Positions 34,278 through 44,191 of a DNA stretch of 64,000 nt are shown in pieces (within the stretch, counting starts at the first letter, position 1; each line of letters opens with the position of its first letter). The notes beneath the pieces were generated by a model. That model was given only the letters and a program-made list of their open reading frames with translations. It was not told where the DNA came from and ran no database searches. The position numbers and the translations under genes are program-made. The stretch comes from Brassicibacter mesophilus (GTDB lineage: Bacteria > Bacillota > Clostridia > Tissierellales > Proteiniboraceae), in the NCBI RefSeq assembly GCF_050433385.1, contig NZ_JBNPXI010000016.1:41913-105912 (forward strand), read 5' to 3'.

Positions 34278-35051
34278 CTATAGTTTTGCTACAAGAAGTC
34301 TTGACTGAGGAATCATTCCCGCACTTTGTAAGGTTTTTTTAGAGTTATGATTGTAATACCAACAGCCTGCGATAGGAATTATGCCCTCTTGATAGCAAAT
34401 CTCTTTTAATCGAATTAGTGTATTCCTACCTATGCCGCATTGTCTTTTTTCTGAAACTGTATACATTCCTATGCTTGCTACATTTCTATATATCTGACTT
34501 TTTTCAATTATCCCAAAAGACATGATTTCTTCATCTTTATATCCAATATATATTTGCTTTTTTTGTACTTGCTCAACAACATCATCAAAAAAATCTCCTG
34601 TCTTATCTTTTATAAGCTTAATGTCTTGTTGTACTGCTAGCCTACAAGTAAAATTATTTAATATATTGTCATCAGAAATTTCAGCTTTTATATCTTTAAA
34701 AAAGTAAGCTTGAGGTTCTATTTTACGTGAATAATCAATTATGTGTGTCAGAAAAAATTCATCTGCTGTTGAAACAAATGCTCTCTGAATCTCTTCATAT
34801 CTTCTAATTTTATCGAATATTTCTTGAGAACAATATCTAAAGCTTTTATCTAAGTAGTACTGAGTTAATAAACTTTTATCGAATATGGAAAAGTATCCTA
34901 TTTGTTCTGAACCGTTAAGAATTTCGTAATGTTCAGATTTTAAAATGTGATCTTCTAAAAAAGAATCAAAGTACGATACTTGATTATTAATACTAGTTAT
35001 CATCTTCTCTTTTATTTTTTCAAAGCTACTTTTGGTAATGTTTATATTCAT
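34278..35051 (-). CDS. GNAT-family N-acetyltransferase
   Basis: A 257-residue protein with the catalytic GNAT half in the last 110 residues: GMYTVSEKRQCGIGRNTLIR (acetyl-CoA loop RQCGIG) and NHNSKKTLQSAGM. The N-terminal half is specific to this longer subgroup. It lies 10 bp after the serine hydrolase gene upstream, so these two probably share a transcript. Substrate unknown. Confidence 0.84.
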   Translation of the reverse strand: MNINITKSSFEKIKEKMITSINNQVSYFDSFLEDHILKSEHYEILNGSEQIGYFSIFDKSLLTQYYLDKSFRYCSQEIFDKIRRYEEIQRAFVSTADEFFLTHIIDYSRKIEPQAYFFKDIKAEISDDNILNNFTCRLAVQQDIKLIKDKTGDFFDDVVEQVQKKQIYIGYKDEEIMSFGIIEKSQIYRNVASIGMYTVSEKRQCGIGRNTLIRLKEICYQEGIIPIAGCWYYNHNSKKTLQSAGMIPQSRLLVAKL

Positions 35052-35060
35052 ATTGACACC

Positions 35061-36077
35061 TCATTTTTTGTTAAATATCTCATATAATTCGTTAGTTATT
35101 TTCTTTCTTTCATCCCACGTACATTGAGATGAGTTAGATAGTATAATTACAGTAAACTCTTTATCTAGATAACGAGTTATTACACTTCTAAAGCCTGCAT
35201 CCAGTCCAGTATGCCAAACCTTCTTATTTCCCGTTTCATAATCTTCTATACTCCAACCAAACCCATATTTTTCTTCTCCTTCTCCTGTTCCATTGGTAAA
35301 AGCTAACGCTATGCTTTCTCTGCTTACTAACTTATCTGTATAAAGCACCTGATCCCATATGTAAAGGTCTTCAATAGTTGCAAAGATTCCTCCGTCTCCT
35401 ACTGTTAATGCCTCTACATAATCACAATAGTAGTTATTATTTTCCTTTCTGTAGCCATAAGCTCTATTCTTTACTATTGGCTGCATTTCATCAAATACCA
35501 TAGCATCTTTCATTCCTATTCTATTAAATATATTTTCTTCAATAAATTGTGAATATGATAGTCCTGATAGATTCTCTATTAACAAAGAAAGTAATACCCA
35601 ATTGGAATTAGAATAATCAAATTTACTGCCAGGTTCAAACAACAAGCTTTTTTGATTAATTAATAGACTATATACATCTTTATTAGTTACATTAACAACT
35701 GACTTACCTATCCTTTCAATAATTCTATAATAGTTTTCAATACCTGAGGTGTTATTTAAAAGATGACGTACTGTCACACCTTGGCAATAAGATAGCTCAG
35801 ACAGATAATCAGTTAACATTTTTTCATACCCTAAAATGCCTTTTTCAACTAACATCATAATTGCCATTGCAGTAAATTGTTTACTAATAGAAGCTAGATT
35901 AAATACTGTACTCAGTGTAATAGGTATATCATATTCTAGATTAGCCAAACCAAACTGTTTACTAAATACAATATTTCCACTTTTTATGGCCATTATTGAA
36001 ATGCCAGGGACTTTCCCACGATATCTTTGACTAATACTATCAATAATATCAGCGCTAATTTTGTAATTTGATTTCAT
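35061..36077 (-). CDS. Serine hydrolase of the class C beta-lactamase/esterase family
   Basis: A 338-residue cytoplasmic protein (no signal peptide). The S-x-x-K motif is SISK (63-66), the Y-x-N motif is YSN (155-157) and the HTG box is in VWHTGLDAG. These are the three active-site motifs of the AmpC/EstB/DD-peptidase group. Without a signal peptide it is more likely an esterase or D-amino acid amidase than a periplasmic beta-lactamase. AAGGAG precedes the ATG. The GNAT gene follows by 10 bp. Confidence 0.88.
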   Translation of the reverse strand: MKSNYKISADIIDSISQRYRGKVPGISIMAIKSGNIVFSKQFGLANLEYDIPITLSTVFNLASISKQFTAMAIMMLVEKGILGYEKMLTDYLSELSYCQGVTVRHLLNNTSGIENYYRIIERIGKSVVNVTNKDVYSLLINQKSLLFEPGSKFDYSNSNWVLLSLLIENLSGLSYSQFIEENIFNRIGMKDAMVFDEMQPIVKNRAYGYRKENNNYYCDYVEALTVGDGGIFATIEDLYIWDQVLYTDKLVSRESIALAFTNGTGEGEEKYGFGWSIEDYETGNKKVWHTGLDAGFRSVITRYLDKEFTVIILSNSSQCTWDERKKITNELYEIFNKK

Positions 36078-36144
36078 TTCTTAACTCCTTATTCTGTTTA
36101 TATGAGTATTTTGTAGAAGTCATATCATATTAAAAGACTGTAGA

Positions 36145-36531
36145 TTACTTTAATTCTGCAAAGAGTTCATGTATGTTCCCATCAGGGTCTGAAAATAGTG
36201 CGGTTCTTTGATCCCAAGGCATATCTTGCGGTTCATGAATAGGTATTCCACCTTTTGATATTATTTCTTTATATGTTGTATCAACGGCTTCTGGACTTTC
36301 ACATGAAAAAGCCAGTTCAAAAGACTGTCCAATACTTTGTTTTTTATATTCTTTACTATAGTCATACATAACCGTTCTCATACAAATGGCAAATCTAACA
36401 CCTTCGTTTTCAAATTCAATATATTCACCAAGGTCATTAATTATTTTAAAGCCTATAACTTCATTATAAAATTTTTTCATTTTAACTACATCATCTGTCC
36501 AAATTGTAATCAAACTGATTCTTGCTTCCAC
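36145..36531 (-). CDS. VOC-family (glyoxalase/bleomycin resistance-like) protein
   Basis: A 128-residue protein with the two beta-alpha-beta-beta-beta units of the vicinal oxygen chelate fold: the first begins ISLITIWTDDVVKMKKFYNE and the second ends in FSDPDGNIHELFAELK, with the metal-binding Glu in HELF. Start is a GTG with GGGAGG at good spacing. Members are lyases, dioxygenases or drug-binding proteins; the role here is open. Confidence 0.87.
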   Translation of the reverse strand: MEARISLITIWTDDVVKMKKFYNEVIGFKIINDLGEYIEFENEGVRFAICMRTVMYDYSKEYKKQSIGQSFELAFSCESPEAVDTTYKEIISKGGIPIHEPQDMPWDQRTALFSDPDGNIHELFAELK

Positions 36532-36566
36532 TCTATTTCCTCCCTTTACTTCACATTATTATAATA

Positions 36567-37583
36567 TTAAAGCTCTGAATAATATAATATTAATAAACTT
36601 CTAAACGTCAAATCACATATGCGTCTGTTTTGTGATCTCCAATCTTTTTCTAATGCTAATCCAATATATGTGCCCCATTTTGTAAAATAATAATGATTCA
36701 TTTTCTTTTTGAATAGCCCATTATTTTCTTTTAGATTCTTAGAAAGAAAATTAACCTGCTCTTTTAGTTCTTTAATATGATTTACTACTCCTAGTCTTGA
36801 TAATAACTCCATTCTATGAAACCACATCATCCAGTCTTTATCTTCAAAAGTATCAATACACGGATTAAAATTATGCATACAAAATGAAGCCGGTGCAACT
36901 AGCTGATTTCTCTCTAAAACGAGTATATCAGGAATTGGTGATAGCCTTACTAATTGTCTTATTGAATCTACAATAATTTTATAATTTTCATCATTTCTCC
37001 ATTCTTTCGTAAAAGCAAGAAGTCTAAGGTCATATATACTCGGCCATTTCACATTATCCTTAAAAACTAATTTGTTTTTATACTGCTCTGCAATATCCTC
37101 TATTTTATCCACAGTAAGTACGAACTTGAACTTGTCTAATGAACATTCAATTTCGCTTTTAATAAATGTCCTATTTTCTAAGCCAGCATAACTAAGGGAG
37201 GTAGCTCGAATTAATTGTGAGCCCCCAAATCCTTTTTTATCTAATATTTTACCGACATTAGACAGGCATCCTTTATCAAATATTTCTTCTCTTCTTTCTA
37301 ACTCATTAATCATTCTTAGAATTGAAGATTGGTTGTGTAAAACACCTTTCTCAAAGAATAATCTGATGGCTGTTTCAACCCCTTTTTCACTATGAAAGTC
37401 TTCATCTATCCATCCATCAGTATTTTGCTTTTCTAAAAATTCCTTAACAAGCCTATCCTCTAAAATTTGATTTTGTAGATATTCTTCTTCATATAAACTT
37501 ATTTCATTTAGAACTTCCTTTTTTACTCTATACTTTATGGATGGACAAGCATTTTCCAGTAAGAACTCTACTATTTGATTCAT
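36567..37583 (-). CDS. Alpha/alpha-toroid (prenyltransferase-like) protein of unknown function
   Basis: A 338-residue helical protein with QNTDGWIDEDFHSEKGVETA near residue 52-71, a KGFGGSQLIRA segment, and repeated helix pairs. This is the pattern of squalene cyclase/prenyltransferase toroids without their catalytic motifs. I do not recognise a functional family. It parallels the protein at 25771-26736 in plan, though the sequences are clearly different. AAAGGAG precedes the ATG. Confidence 0.6.
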   Translation of the reverse strand: MNQIVEFLLENACPSIKYRVKKEVLNEISLYEEEYLQNQILEDRLVKEFLEKQNTDGWIDEDFHSEKGVETAIRLFFEKGVLHNQSSILRMINELERREEIFDKGCLSNVGKILDKKGFGGSQLIRATSLSYAGLENRTFIKSEIECSLDKFKFVLTVDKIEDIAEQYKNKLVFKDNVKWPSIYDLRLLAFTKEWRNDENYKIIVDSIRQLVRLSPIPDILVLERNQLVAPASFCMHNFNPCIDTFEDKDWMMWFHRMELLSRLGVVNHIKELKEQVNFLSKNLKENNGLFKKKMNHYYFTKWGTYIGLALEKDWRSQNRRICDLTFRSLLILYYSEL

Positions 37584-37626
37584 ATACTTCTCCTTTCAGA
37601 TTTTTTGAAGACTTAGCTCCTACATA

Positions 37627-37842
37627 TCATTCTTTATTTTTAGTTATAGTATTTTCCATTCTTTTTATGGTTTCGTCTATGGTTTTCACTTTATTTTCTA
37701 AAGTCACTATTTTCTTAGGCAATTTAATAAGAATGAAAATAATATAAAAAAATAGTACAAATACACCCACTAGAGCCAAAGTGCCTATTCCTTGCATCAT
37801 TAGTGTTCGCAAATTAGGAATAACTTTAATATCAACATTCAT
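37627..37842 (-). CDS. Small membrane protein with C-terminal coiled coil
   Basis: A 71-residue protein: a short N-terminal segment, one hydrophobic helix (about 17-40, GIGTLALVGVFVLFFYIIF), then a charged heptad-like helix (KKIVTLENKVKTIDETIKRM). It resembles small holin-like or ATP-synthase-b-like anchors in plan only. AGGAGG precedes the ATG, supporting expression. Function unknown. Confidence 0.65.
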   Translation of the reverse strand: MNVDIKVIPNLRTLMMQGIGTLALVGVFVLFFYIIFILIKLPKKIVTLENKVKTIDETIKRMENTITKNKE

Positions 37843-37918
37843 ACTAACTCCTCCTATTGATATTCTAATACACCTAAGTAATCTAAATTGTCAGTTGATC
37901 CCATTTAATTTAACAATA

Positions 37919-38473
37919 TTATATCTTATTAAAATATTTGAAGTATCTAATTGTCTCCTCTAAATCTTCTTCATTTTCATATATATCCATTACCTTACCT
38001 ATTTCAATAGCAAAGTCTACATATCCACTTGCTTTTGCAGTTATTATATTATCATCAACTACAACATTTTCATCTAAGTAAGTACATCCTTGGAATTCTT
38101 TAAACTCTTCTATTGGTAGTGTAGTTGTATATTTTTTACCTTTTAAAACTGTTGATTTTGCTAGATGAATAGGTGCAGCACATATAGCACCAATAGCCTT
38201 ATTTTGATTATTTAATTTAATAAGTAACTCATGCAAGTCTACGTTTTCTAATAGCTTCCCCGGTTCCCCACCAGGAATAATAAAAATGTCTACTTCGTTA
38301 ACATCTACCTCTCCAATAGTAATATGCGGTACAGTAATAAATCCCTCTGCAGAGGTAACTCTACTTTCATCTACTCCAACAGTTATTATTTCTCCTTTAG
38401 TTTTCAAAAAATAGCTTGCCAGTATAACTTCAAATTGAACAAAGCCTTCGTATATAAGTATATAAGATCTCAT
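37919..38473 (-). CDS. DJ-1/PfpI-family protein
   Basis: A 184-residue protein of the class I glutamine amidotransferase-like fold. The nucleophile elbow is AIGAICAAPIHL with Cys98; IIPGGEPG is the glycine loop. Members include protease-like, chaperone and glyoxalase (deglycase) proteins; the family's N-terminal catalytic Glu may be Glu15 in VQFEV. GAGG precedes the ATG. Function is probably in stress or repair of damaged metabolites. Confidence 0.87.
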   Translation of the reverse strand: MRSYILIYEGFVQFEVILASYFLKTKGEIITVGVDESRVTSAEGFITVPHITIGEVDVNEVDIFIIPGGEPGKLLENVDLHELLIKLNNQNKAIGAICAAPIHLAKSTVLKGKKYTTTLPIEEFKEFQGCTYLDENVVVDDNIITAKASGYVDFAIEIGKVMDIYENEEDLEETIRYFKYFNKI

Positions 38474-38545
38474 ACTTTACCTCCTCAAAGATTTTTATAT
38501 TTATTTTCTTTAGATTTTTCATTTTATGTTAAACATAAATTATGC

Positions 38546-39172
38546 TCATATTCTTGGATTAACCATATATCTCAGAATAGTTTTTAATTTTGCTGGTTCA
38601 ACTTTTCTTGCATCAGAAAGATATATTTCTCTATGCTGTAAAGAAGCTCTTTCAAGATTATTATTTATTAGAAATTCTTCCATTACTTCAAAACTTTGTG
38701 GTTCATTATCACATGAGCCTACATGAAGCATTTGCACAGACAAGCCATCTTCGATTGTACCAAATGTCACATCATCTAGTAATGGATGTGGCTTCTTTTT
38801 CCTTACACTTTCGAACGCTTTGTCTACTACTTCTTTTGTTACAAAATCTGGTTGTCTAATCATGATAATATATATCAACTCGTCTTTATTTAATGTTTCA
38901 AATTTCTTTCCTTCTTCTGTTAAATCCCATATTCCTTCTAACGGATATACTGTATATTCAAAATATCCTTCTGGAACATATCCTTGTTTTGGCATCATTC
39001 TAATAGCATAAGCTAATGAATAAAGAACACCTATCTTTTCTGAAAATTGTTTATCATTTGGATTTCCTTTTCCTTTTATCATAAAAAATTTTTGTTTCGG
39101 GACCGTTATAAGTTCAGGATTTTGTTTTGGCATATATAAATTCTTTTCTTTCTTTTTCCATTCATGCTTCAT
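38546..39172 (-). CDS. GyrI-like domain protein
   Basis: A 208-residue protein beginning KHEWKKKEKNLYMPKQNPEL. It belongs to the stand-alone GyrI-like group, with KQKFFMIKGKGNPND, YTVYPLEGIWDLTEE and the late IYLSDARKVEPAKLKTILRY segment. Proteins of this fold bind or hydrolyse small hydrophobic toxins; no DNA-binding domain is present. AAAGGGG precedes the ATG. Confidence 0.82.
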   Translation of the reverse strand: MKHEWKKKEKNLYMPKQNPELITVPKQKFFMIKGKGNPNDKQFSEKIGVLYSLAYAIRMMPKQGYVPEGYFEYTVYPLEGIWDLTEEGKKFETLNKDELIYIIMIRQPDFVTKEVVDKAFESVRKKKPHPLLDDVTFGTIEDGLSVQMLHVGSCDNEPQSFEVMEEFLINNNLERASLQHREIYLSDARKVEPAKLKTILRYMVNPRI

Positions 39173-39256
39173 CTGTTATTCCCCTTTATTTTGTATTATA
39201 TAAATAATTCTTGATTACATAGTTTGCCGACTTCATCAATATAGAACTCAAAGAAT

Positions 39257-39832
39257 CTATATACAATCCTTGGCAGGACACAGCATCACTTTAAAAATAC
39301 AATCTTGTCCTCCACTTGCCACTGTTTCTTGAATTTCTGCTTCAACAATTTTGTCACAAATAAGACTATACATTTTTATTACATGACCATTGCAGCATTC
39401 ACACCATGTTTTTGATACAGGCTCATATTTATCTAATTTTCTAAACATTCCACATACACATTTGTTCCAACCAAATGAAACAGTTAGCAAATCTCCATCT
39501 TTCTTTACATATCCTGGTGAAAGTAGCTTCGAGTATTTTACACAAAATTCATCAAGACTTCCACTTTTTTCTTTCAACTCATTAATCTCTTGAATCTGTT
39601 TTTTTGTTAAATTACATGTATGTTTTCGCCTAATCTTAACGATAGTGTCTTTTTCAAGCAATTCATCCATTCTGTCCATAACTATTTTCCCTAATTTCGC
39701 TTGTTCATCTGCAGGCATTTCAGACGATTTATCTGGAAGTGTGGAGTATTCAGGAAATATCTTAACTGCCATATCTTCCCCTAATTCTTCCTTTATACTT
39801 AGAAATATTTGATAGAATTTAAATATTGCCAC
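39257..39832 (-). CDS. Cysteine-rich protein of unknown function
   Basis: About 191 residues. The C-terminal half has paired cysteines: KCVCGMF, TWCECCNGH, GGQDCIF and CPAKDC, which could bind zinc or an iron-sulfur cluster. The N-terminal half is helical and charged. I do not recognise a named function. The GTG at 39832 has GGGGTG at 6 nt and is preferred to an upstream GTG at 39841 that overlaps that site. Confidence 0.7.
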   Translation of the reverse strand: MAIFKFYQIFLSIKEELGEDMAVKIFPEYSTLPDKSSEMPADEQAKLGKIVMDRMDELLEKDTIVKIRRKHTCNLTKKQIQEINELKEKSGSLDEFCVKYSKLLSPGYVKKDGDLLTVSFGWNKCVCGMFRKLDKYEPVSKTWCECCNGHVIKMYSLICDKIVEAEIQETVASGGQDCIFKVMLCPAKDCI

Positions 39833-39935
39833 AAATATCACCCCATAACTTTTTAATCAATAATATCAAATCTAAGATGACAACAGTGTGTCATATTTAT
39901 TATTCATACTAATTAAAAATTAAAAACTAAAAAAT

Positions 39936-40667
39936 TTAGTCGTTTTCAATTATCCTTTGTATTATATCTTTAGATTTGATAATCTCTTCATCCGCGTCAA
40001 CTACTTCAAATATAATTTTTCCATCATATCCTTTTAAATATTTTTGAAAAATTAGCTTGAAATCAAGTTCACCTTGTCCTATTGAAAGATGCTCATGTTC
40101 TACACTAAAACGCTTATCTGCTATATGTAAACACTTAGGAAATTTTACTTCAATGATTTTCTGCAGGTGACTATAGTCATCAATATGAGCAATATCAAGA
40201 AGAAGCTCGACATCGGGGTTTCTATCAAATACTAATTTTAAATCATCTGGTGTGTAATTTATTTTATTAATAACACTATTATTCTCAATATATAGTGTTA
40301 TACTGTTCATTTTAAGCAATTGATTTGTTTTATAAATGTTTTCTGCAAGTATATATATAGCTTCTGAATTTACTGGAAGGGTTTCACATATAGGATGTAT
40401 GATAACCTCATTATGGTTTAGGTATTTTAATAATCTGATCAATTCACTATTATATTTATCAAAATCATTAATATCATAAAGTGCATGAATTATTGTTGGA
40501 AATCTAGAATTTAATATACATCTTTCTTTTGGAGATAACACTTGATCAAGTACTATCTCTCCTTTCTTAAACCAAATCTGCATAAATTCAAATTTATTTA
40601 ATTCTGAGAACTCTATCTCATCGTTATAATCATTAAACCATCTTACACTTCTTCCGTATTGTATCAT
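39936..40667 (-). CDS. TIM-barrel protein of the sugar phosphate isomerase/epimerase (AP endonuclease 2) superfamily
   Basis: About 243 residues. Strand-end residues expected for the metal site are visible: HPICETLP, YIENNS, DIAHIDDYSH, LHIADKR and EVVDADEE. The protein is probably a xylose isomerase-like barrel that isomerises or cleaves a small polyol or sugar phosphate; substrate unknown. The ATG at 40667 (MIQYGR) is better spaced from GGAAGG than that at 40673. Confidence 0.75.
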   Translation of the reverse strand: MIQYGRSVRWFNDYNDEIEFSELNKFEFMQIWFKKGEIVLDQVLSPKERCILNSRFPTIIHALYDINDFDKYNSELIRLLKYLNHNEVIIHPICETLPVNSEAIYILAENIYKTNQLLKMNSITLYIENNSVINKINYTPDDLKLVFDRNPDVELLLDIAHIDDYSHLQKIIEVKFPKCLHIADKRFSVEHEHLSIGQGELDFKLIFQKYLKGYDGKIIFEVVDADEEIIKSKDIIQRIIEND

Positions 40668-40754
40668 TAACATAAACCTTCCTTTTCATTTTTTTATATA
40701 GTTAGAAAATTGCGAAATATGATTATAAAGTAACTGTCTTAAGTTATCGAAACT

Positions 40755-42131
40755 TTATTGAATGCTTTCTATAATATCAGATATACTAACTCCCTCACAT
40801 AAAAATTTTGATGATTCAACACCATATATCCATTGACTAAAAAACTTTTTCAAATCAACACTGGAACCTTCTTGAACTATCTCTTCAAAATCTTTAAAGT
40901 CCACTTCTTCGTGTTTAAACTTATTTAGGAAATTTCTTATGGTTTTATGGAATTTTTCATCTCCTAATATTTCATTGAGCACATATAAAACCCAAGGACC
41001 CTTTGTATAGCTATTGTGACCCATCTCAAACTTGCCATAATCACATATAGGAGTATCATAATTAGTCTTTTCTATCTCTACGCTCCTAATAAAATTTATC
41101 CTATACAATTCCATCTTCTCTTTGTAAGCTTTATCTCCAAAGAATTCTTTTATTGCAAGTGCTTCGAAATAACAAGCAAAAGCTTCGTCAAAAAATCTTG
41201 TTCTTTGTACGCTATACTTTGCTTTGACATTCCAAGCATGTCCAATTTCATGGTACAAATGAGTCAAGCTTTTGCTATCATCAATAAATCCATGCTCTTC
41301 CATCATTATATAACTATCTCCAGCTTGCGAACCATAGCCTTCTTTTGTTTCTATGACAGTAAAATATTTGTCTTCTGGATAATTTCCTAATACATTTGCA
41401 AAAAAATTTATAGCTCTTTTAATTTCGTTTTTTATGATATTTTCAGCATTGGCTTTATGCTCAGGAAATACAAATATTTTCAAATTTATATTTTTATCCT
41501 CCACTATAGAATATTGAGCAATCGCAATATCAAATCTCCATGTAGGTAAGCTAACTATGTATTTAAAAATTTTCCGCTTATCAGCGTGTATGATTTCTTC
41601 CAATACACCTCCACAGCCTACTACATAATCCTTTGGTACATCAATGAAAAGGTTATACGTAAAACTATTACTAAAGCTTTTTAATATGCTTTCATTGCAT
41701 GGTTCAGCTATCATAGGATATGCATGGCAATCAGGTCTAATAATAGAAAACTCCTTATTAATTTTATCTTGAACATAGAACATTATGTCTGAATAACCAT
41801 TAATGCTACCCTCGTACTCAATATAAAGATTAATCTGATCTTTTTGTTTTAAAGTATTGTTCAGATTAACGGCAATATAGTTTACATAGTAATTCTCTTC
41901 GTCTGCAAGCGGTAAACTTTCTTGTGAAAAGCATAAGTTTCTGTTGTTTTCATGTTTTATATTTTTTACCTTGAGCTGATGATATAATAGGATCGGTATT
42001 TCACAGAAATCTTTATTTGAATCATTTTTTATAGTAAGCGTCCCCTTCACATTGAAGGTGCTACACTCGATTTCAATATAAAAAAGCAAATTATAATGTG
42101 CAATCCTTAATAAGTTACTTATGCTTTTCAC
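40755..42131 (-). CDS. M1-family (gluzincin) peptidase-like protein
   Basis: A 458-residue protein with HEIGH (294-298) and Glu316 in FFDEAFACYF. Instead of GAMEN it has EGYGSQAGDSYIMMEE around 264-279. The N-terminal beta domain (1-200) is typical of M1 enzymes. No signal peptide. AGGAGG precedes a GTG start. It shares plan but little sequence with the protein at 22904-24154. Substrate and exo- or endopeptidase mode unknown. Confidence 0.8.
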   Translation of the reverse strand: MKSISNLLRIAHYNLLFYIEIECSTFNVKGTLTIKNDSNKDFCEIPILLYHQLKVKNIKHENNRNLCFSQESLPLADEENYYVNYIAVNLNNTLKQKDQINLYIEYEGSINGYSDIMFYVQDKINKEFSIIRPDCHAYPMIAEPCNESILKSFSNSFTYNLFIDVPKDYVVGCGGVLEEIIHADKRKIFKYIVSLPTWRFDIAIAQYSIVEDKNINLKIFVFPEHKANAENIIKNEIKRAINFFANVLGNYPEDKYFTVIETKEGYGSQAGDSYIMMEEHGFIDDSKSLTHLYHEIGHAWNVKAKYSVQRTRFFDEAFACYFEALAIKEFFGDKAYKEKMELYRINFIRSVEIEKTNYDTPICDYGKFEMGHNSYTKGPWVLYVLNEILGDEKFHKTIRNFLNKFKHEEVDFKDFEEIVQEGSSVDLKKFFSQWIYGVESSKFLCEGVSISDIIESIQ

Positions 42132-42410
42132 ATTTATTCCTCCTCTTCATATAAATAAGTTAAACATAATCTCCAACACTTCTTTTATATCATCTTTAGT
42201 ACAGGGTAAGCTATTTTAAACATAATGTTTTCAACTCATTTTGCTCAATTTATAATAAAAATCAAAACATAAAATTGATAAATCATTTTGATACTCTTCA
42301 TTATTCGAAGCTACTTTTCTATAAATCATATTTAGCAGCTCAGTAATACTTTTCGAAGAAAGCATTGCTTATAATCAGCTTCTTTAATATAAATTTTTAA
42401 GTAATATAAG

Positions 42411-43085
42411 CTATTTATTTGCTTTTAACGAAGCTATGTGAGTTAGATAAAATTTGTAATCAATAAACTCTATACCTTGGTATATTACTGTGGGAATATT
42501 TTGTTTAACGATCTGGTTATTTAGTATTTCATGAAGGTACAAATCATTTCTAAATTGAAACTCTTTAGATATTGGTTCGTCACGTTTAAATTGGTAAACC
42601 TTATTATGTGATGCAATAGCTTGAAATACATATGCTTCTTGAATATATTTTGTACCATCTACATCCAGGAATAATGCACTAGTTTCCTTATCTTTAGTAA
42701 AAATAAGCTCCTTATCATTTACAGATATTTTTTTGCCAATTAGTTCTTCTAAATTAATATCTATTATTCCGTTGTTAATATTTATTTCATTATTGATTTT
42801 TCCTATTTCAGTGCCAATTCTATTAATTTCAATTTGATTAAGCTGGCTATTCCAATGAATATTCATACCGCTAATGTCGCAAAACTTCTTCAATGGGATA
42901 TAAGTATTTCCATCCTTTATCAATATAGGCAATTTGTCATCCTTATACTCTTCTCCATCGATAACAATATTAAAATTTGCTCTTTGTAAAGTGTATTCTT
43001 CTACTGAAGCAATAACAGCTGGCATATTTAAGATAATAATAGCGCTAATAAAACCGCATACAAAAATTTTTAATTTATTTAACAT
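42411..43085 (-). CDS. Secreted protein with a copper amine oxidase-like N-terminal (stalk) domain
   Basis: About 224 residues. A signal peptide (KIFVCGFISAIIILNMPAVI) is followed by one stalk domain repeat: NIVIDGEEYKDDKLPILIKDGNTYIPLKKFCDISG and IHWNSQLNQIEI. No catalytic amine oxidase domain is present; in Clostridia this module is a wall-associated beta-rich fold. The remaining 120 residues are not recognised. The ATG at 43085 has GGAGGGAG at 5-7 nt. A related, longer protein lies at 49386-50555. Confidence 0.78.
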   Translation of the reverse strand: MLNKLKIFVCGFISAIIILNMPAVIASVEEYTLQRANFNIVIDGEEYKDDKLPILIKDGNTYIPLKKFCDISGMNIHWNSQLNQIEINRIGTEIGKINNEININNGIIDINLEELIGKKISVNDKELIFTKDKETSALFLDVDGTKYIQEAYVFQAIASHNKVYQFKRDEPISKEFQFRNDLYLHEILNNQIVKQNIPTVIYQGIEFIDYKFYLTHIASLKANK

Positions 43086-43278
43086 TATACTCCCTCCATT
43101 TTTTCTTGCAGACACTGGCTACATTTAATTTTATATATTTAATATAAATAAAGATCAGGTTCTTGATAAACCAGCGTTATATTATCTCCTAAATCAATAT
43201 ATTTTTCAAAACTGTTCATTTTTGTGTTCATCATAATACTCCCTTTTCTCAGAAAATAATCAAAAAATATTTGCAATT

Positions 43279-44067
43279 CTATATTTGTATTGTTCCATTT
43301 AATATTGTCTTGGATTTTCCTTGAAGTATCACTCTATTACCATTTAAACTACATTTTACATATCCTGTTCGTCTTGAAGCTTGGAATCCTAAAACTTCTT
43401 CTTTGCTTAATTTCTCTATCCAATATGGAGCCAAATAACAATGTGCTGAACCAGTAACTGGATCTTCATCTACTCCTATTGCTGGTGCAAAAAATCTTGA
43501 TATAAAGTCATAATTCATGTTATTGACCTTGCTTGTTACTATTACTTCATCTTTTTTTGCTCTTTTGAGTATATTAAAGTCAGGCTTTAAATTGATTATT
43601 TCTTCTTCATCTTCAAATTCAAGCAAATATACAATATCATCTTCATAGATTTTTATAGGTGATACGGCAAATGCATCAAGTAAATATTTGTCTCCCTCTG
43701 ACTCCTTTAATTCTCCTTTTGGCAAATCTAGCTCTATCCATTCATTTCTCTTTCTTGCTATTAGAACTCCGCTTAATGTATTAAATAAAATTGCTATATT
43801 CTCTTCAACCATCTTGTTCTCCCACAATATATGAGCGCTAGCTAATGTAGCATGTCCGCATAACGGCACCTCTGTTTCAGGAGTAAACCATCTTAGATTG
43901 AACTCATTACTTGAAACTTGTTTTACAAATGCTGTTTCCGACAAGTTCATTTCCATAGCAAGATTTTGTAAAACTAAATCATCATACTCTTTTTCTAAAA
44001 TACAGACCGCTGCTGGATTTCCTTTAAATTGAATATCTGAAAATGCATCAACTTGGTAAATATCCAT
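43279..44067 (-). CDS. PhzF-family isomerase/epimerase-like protein
   Basis: A 262-residue protein with MDIYQVDAFSDIQFKGNPAAVC at the start (conserved in the family), the catalytic glutamate in MNLSETAF (Glu45 in PhzF), VPLCGHATLA, and DEDPVTGSAHC. The family consists of isomerases resembling diaminopimelate epimerase; no phenazine genes are nearby, so the substrate is unknown. AGGAGG precedes the ATG. Confidence 0.9.
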   Translation of the reverse strand: MDIYQVDAFSDIQFKGNPAAVCILEKEYDDLVLQNLAMEMNLSETAFVKQVSSNEFNLRWFTPETEVPLCGHATLASAHILWENKMVEENIAILFNTLSGVLIARKRNEWIELDLPKGELKESEGDKYLLDAFAVSPIKIYEDDIVYLLEFEDEEEIINLKPDFNILKRAKKDEVIVTSKVNNMNYDFISRFFAPAIGVDEDPVTGSAHCYLAPYWIEKLSKEEVLGFQASRRTGYVKCSLNGNRVILQGKSKTILNGTIQI

Positions 44068-44191
44068 TTTAATCCTCCTAAAATATATTTTGATCCAGTA
44101 TTAAAATTCATTGTTATTTTTAGAGATAATTATATGCATGATTTAAATCAAACTAGAACATCTATCATCTTTTCTTGAAGATTCCTATATC

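Noticed and set aside
35061..36077. Class C beta-lactamase conferring resistance
   Set aside because: The motifs fit the wider serine hydrolase family and there is no signal peptide, so an esterase or amidase is more likely.
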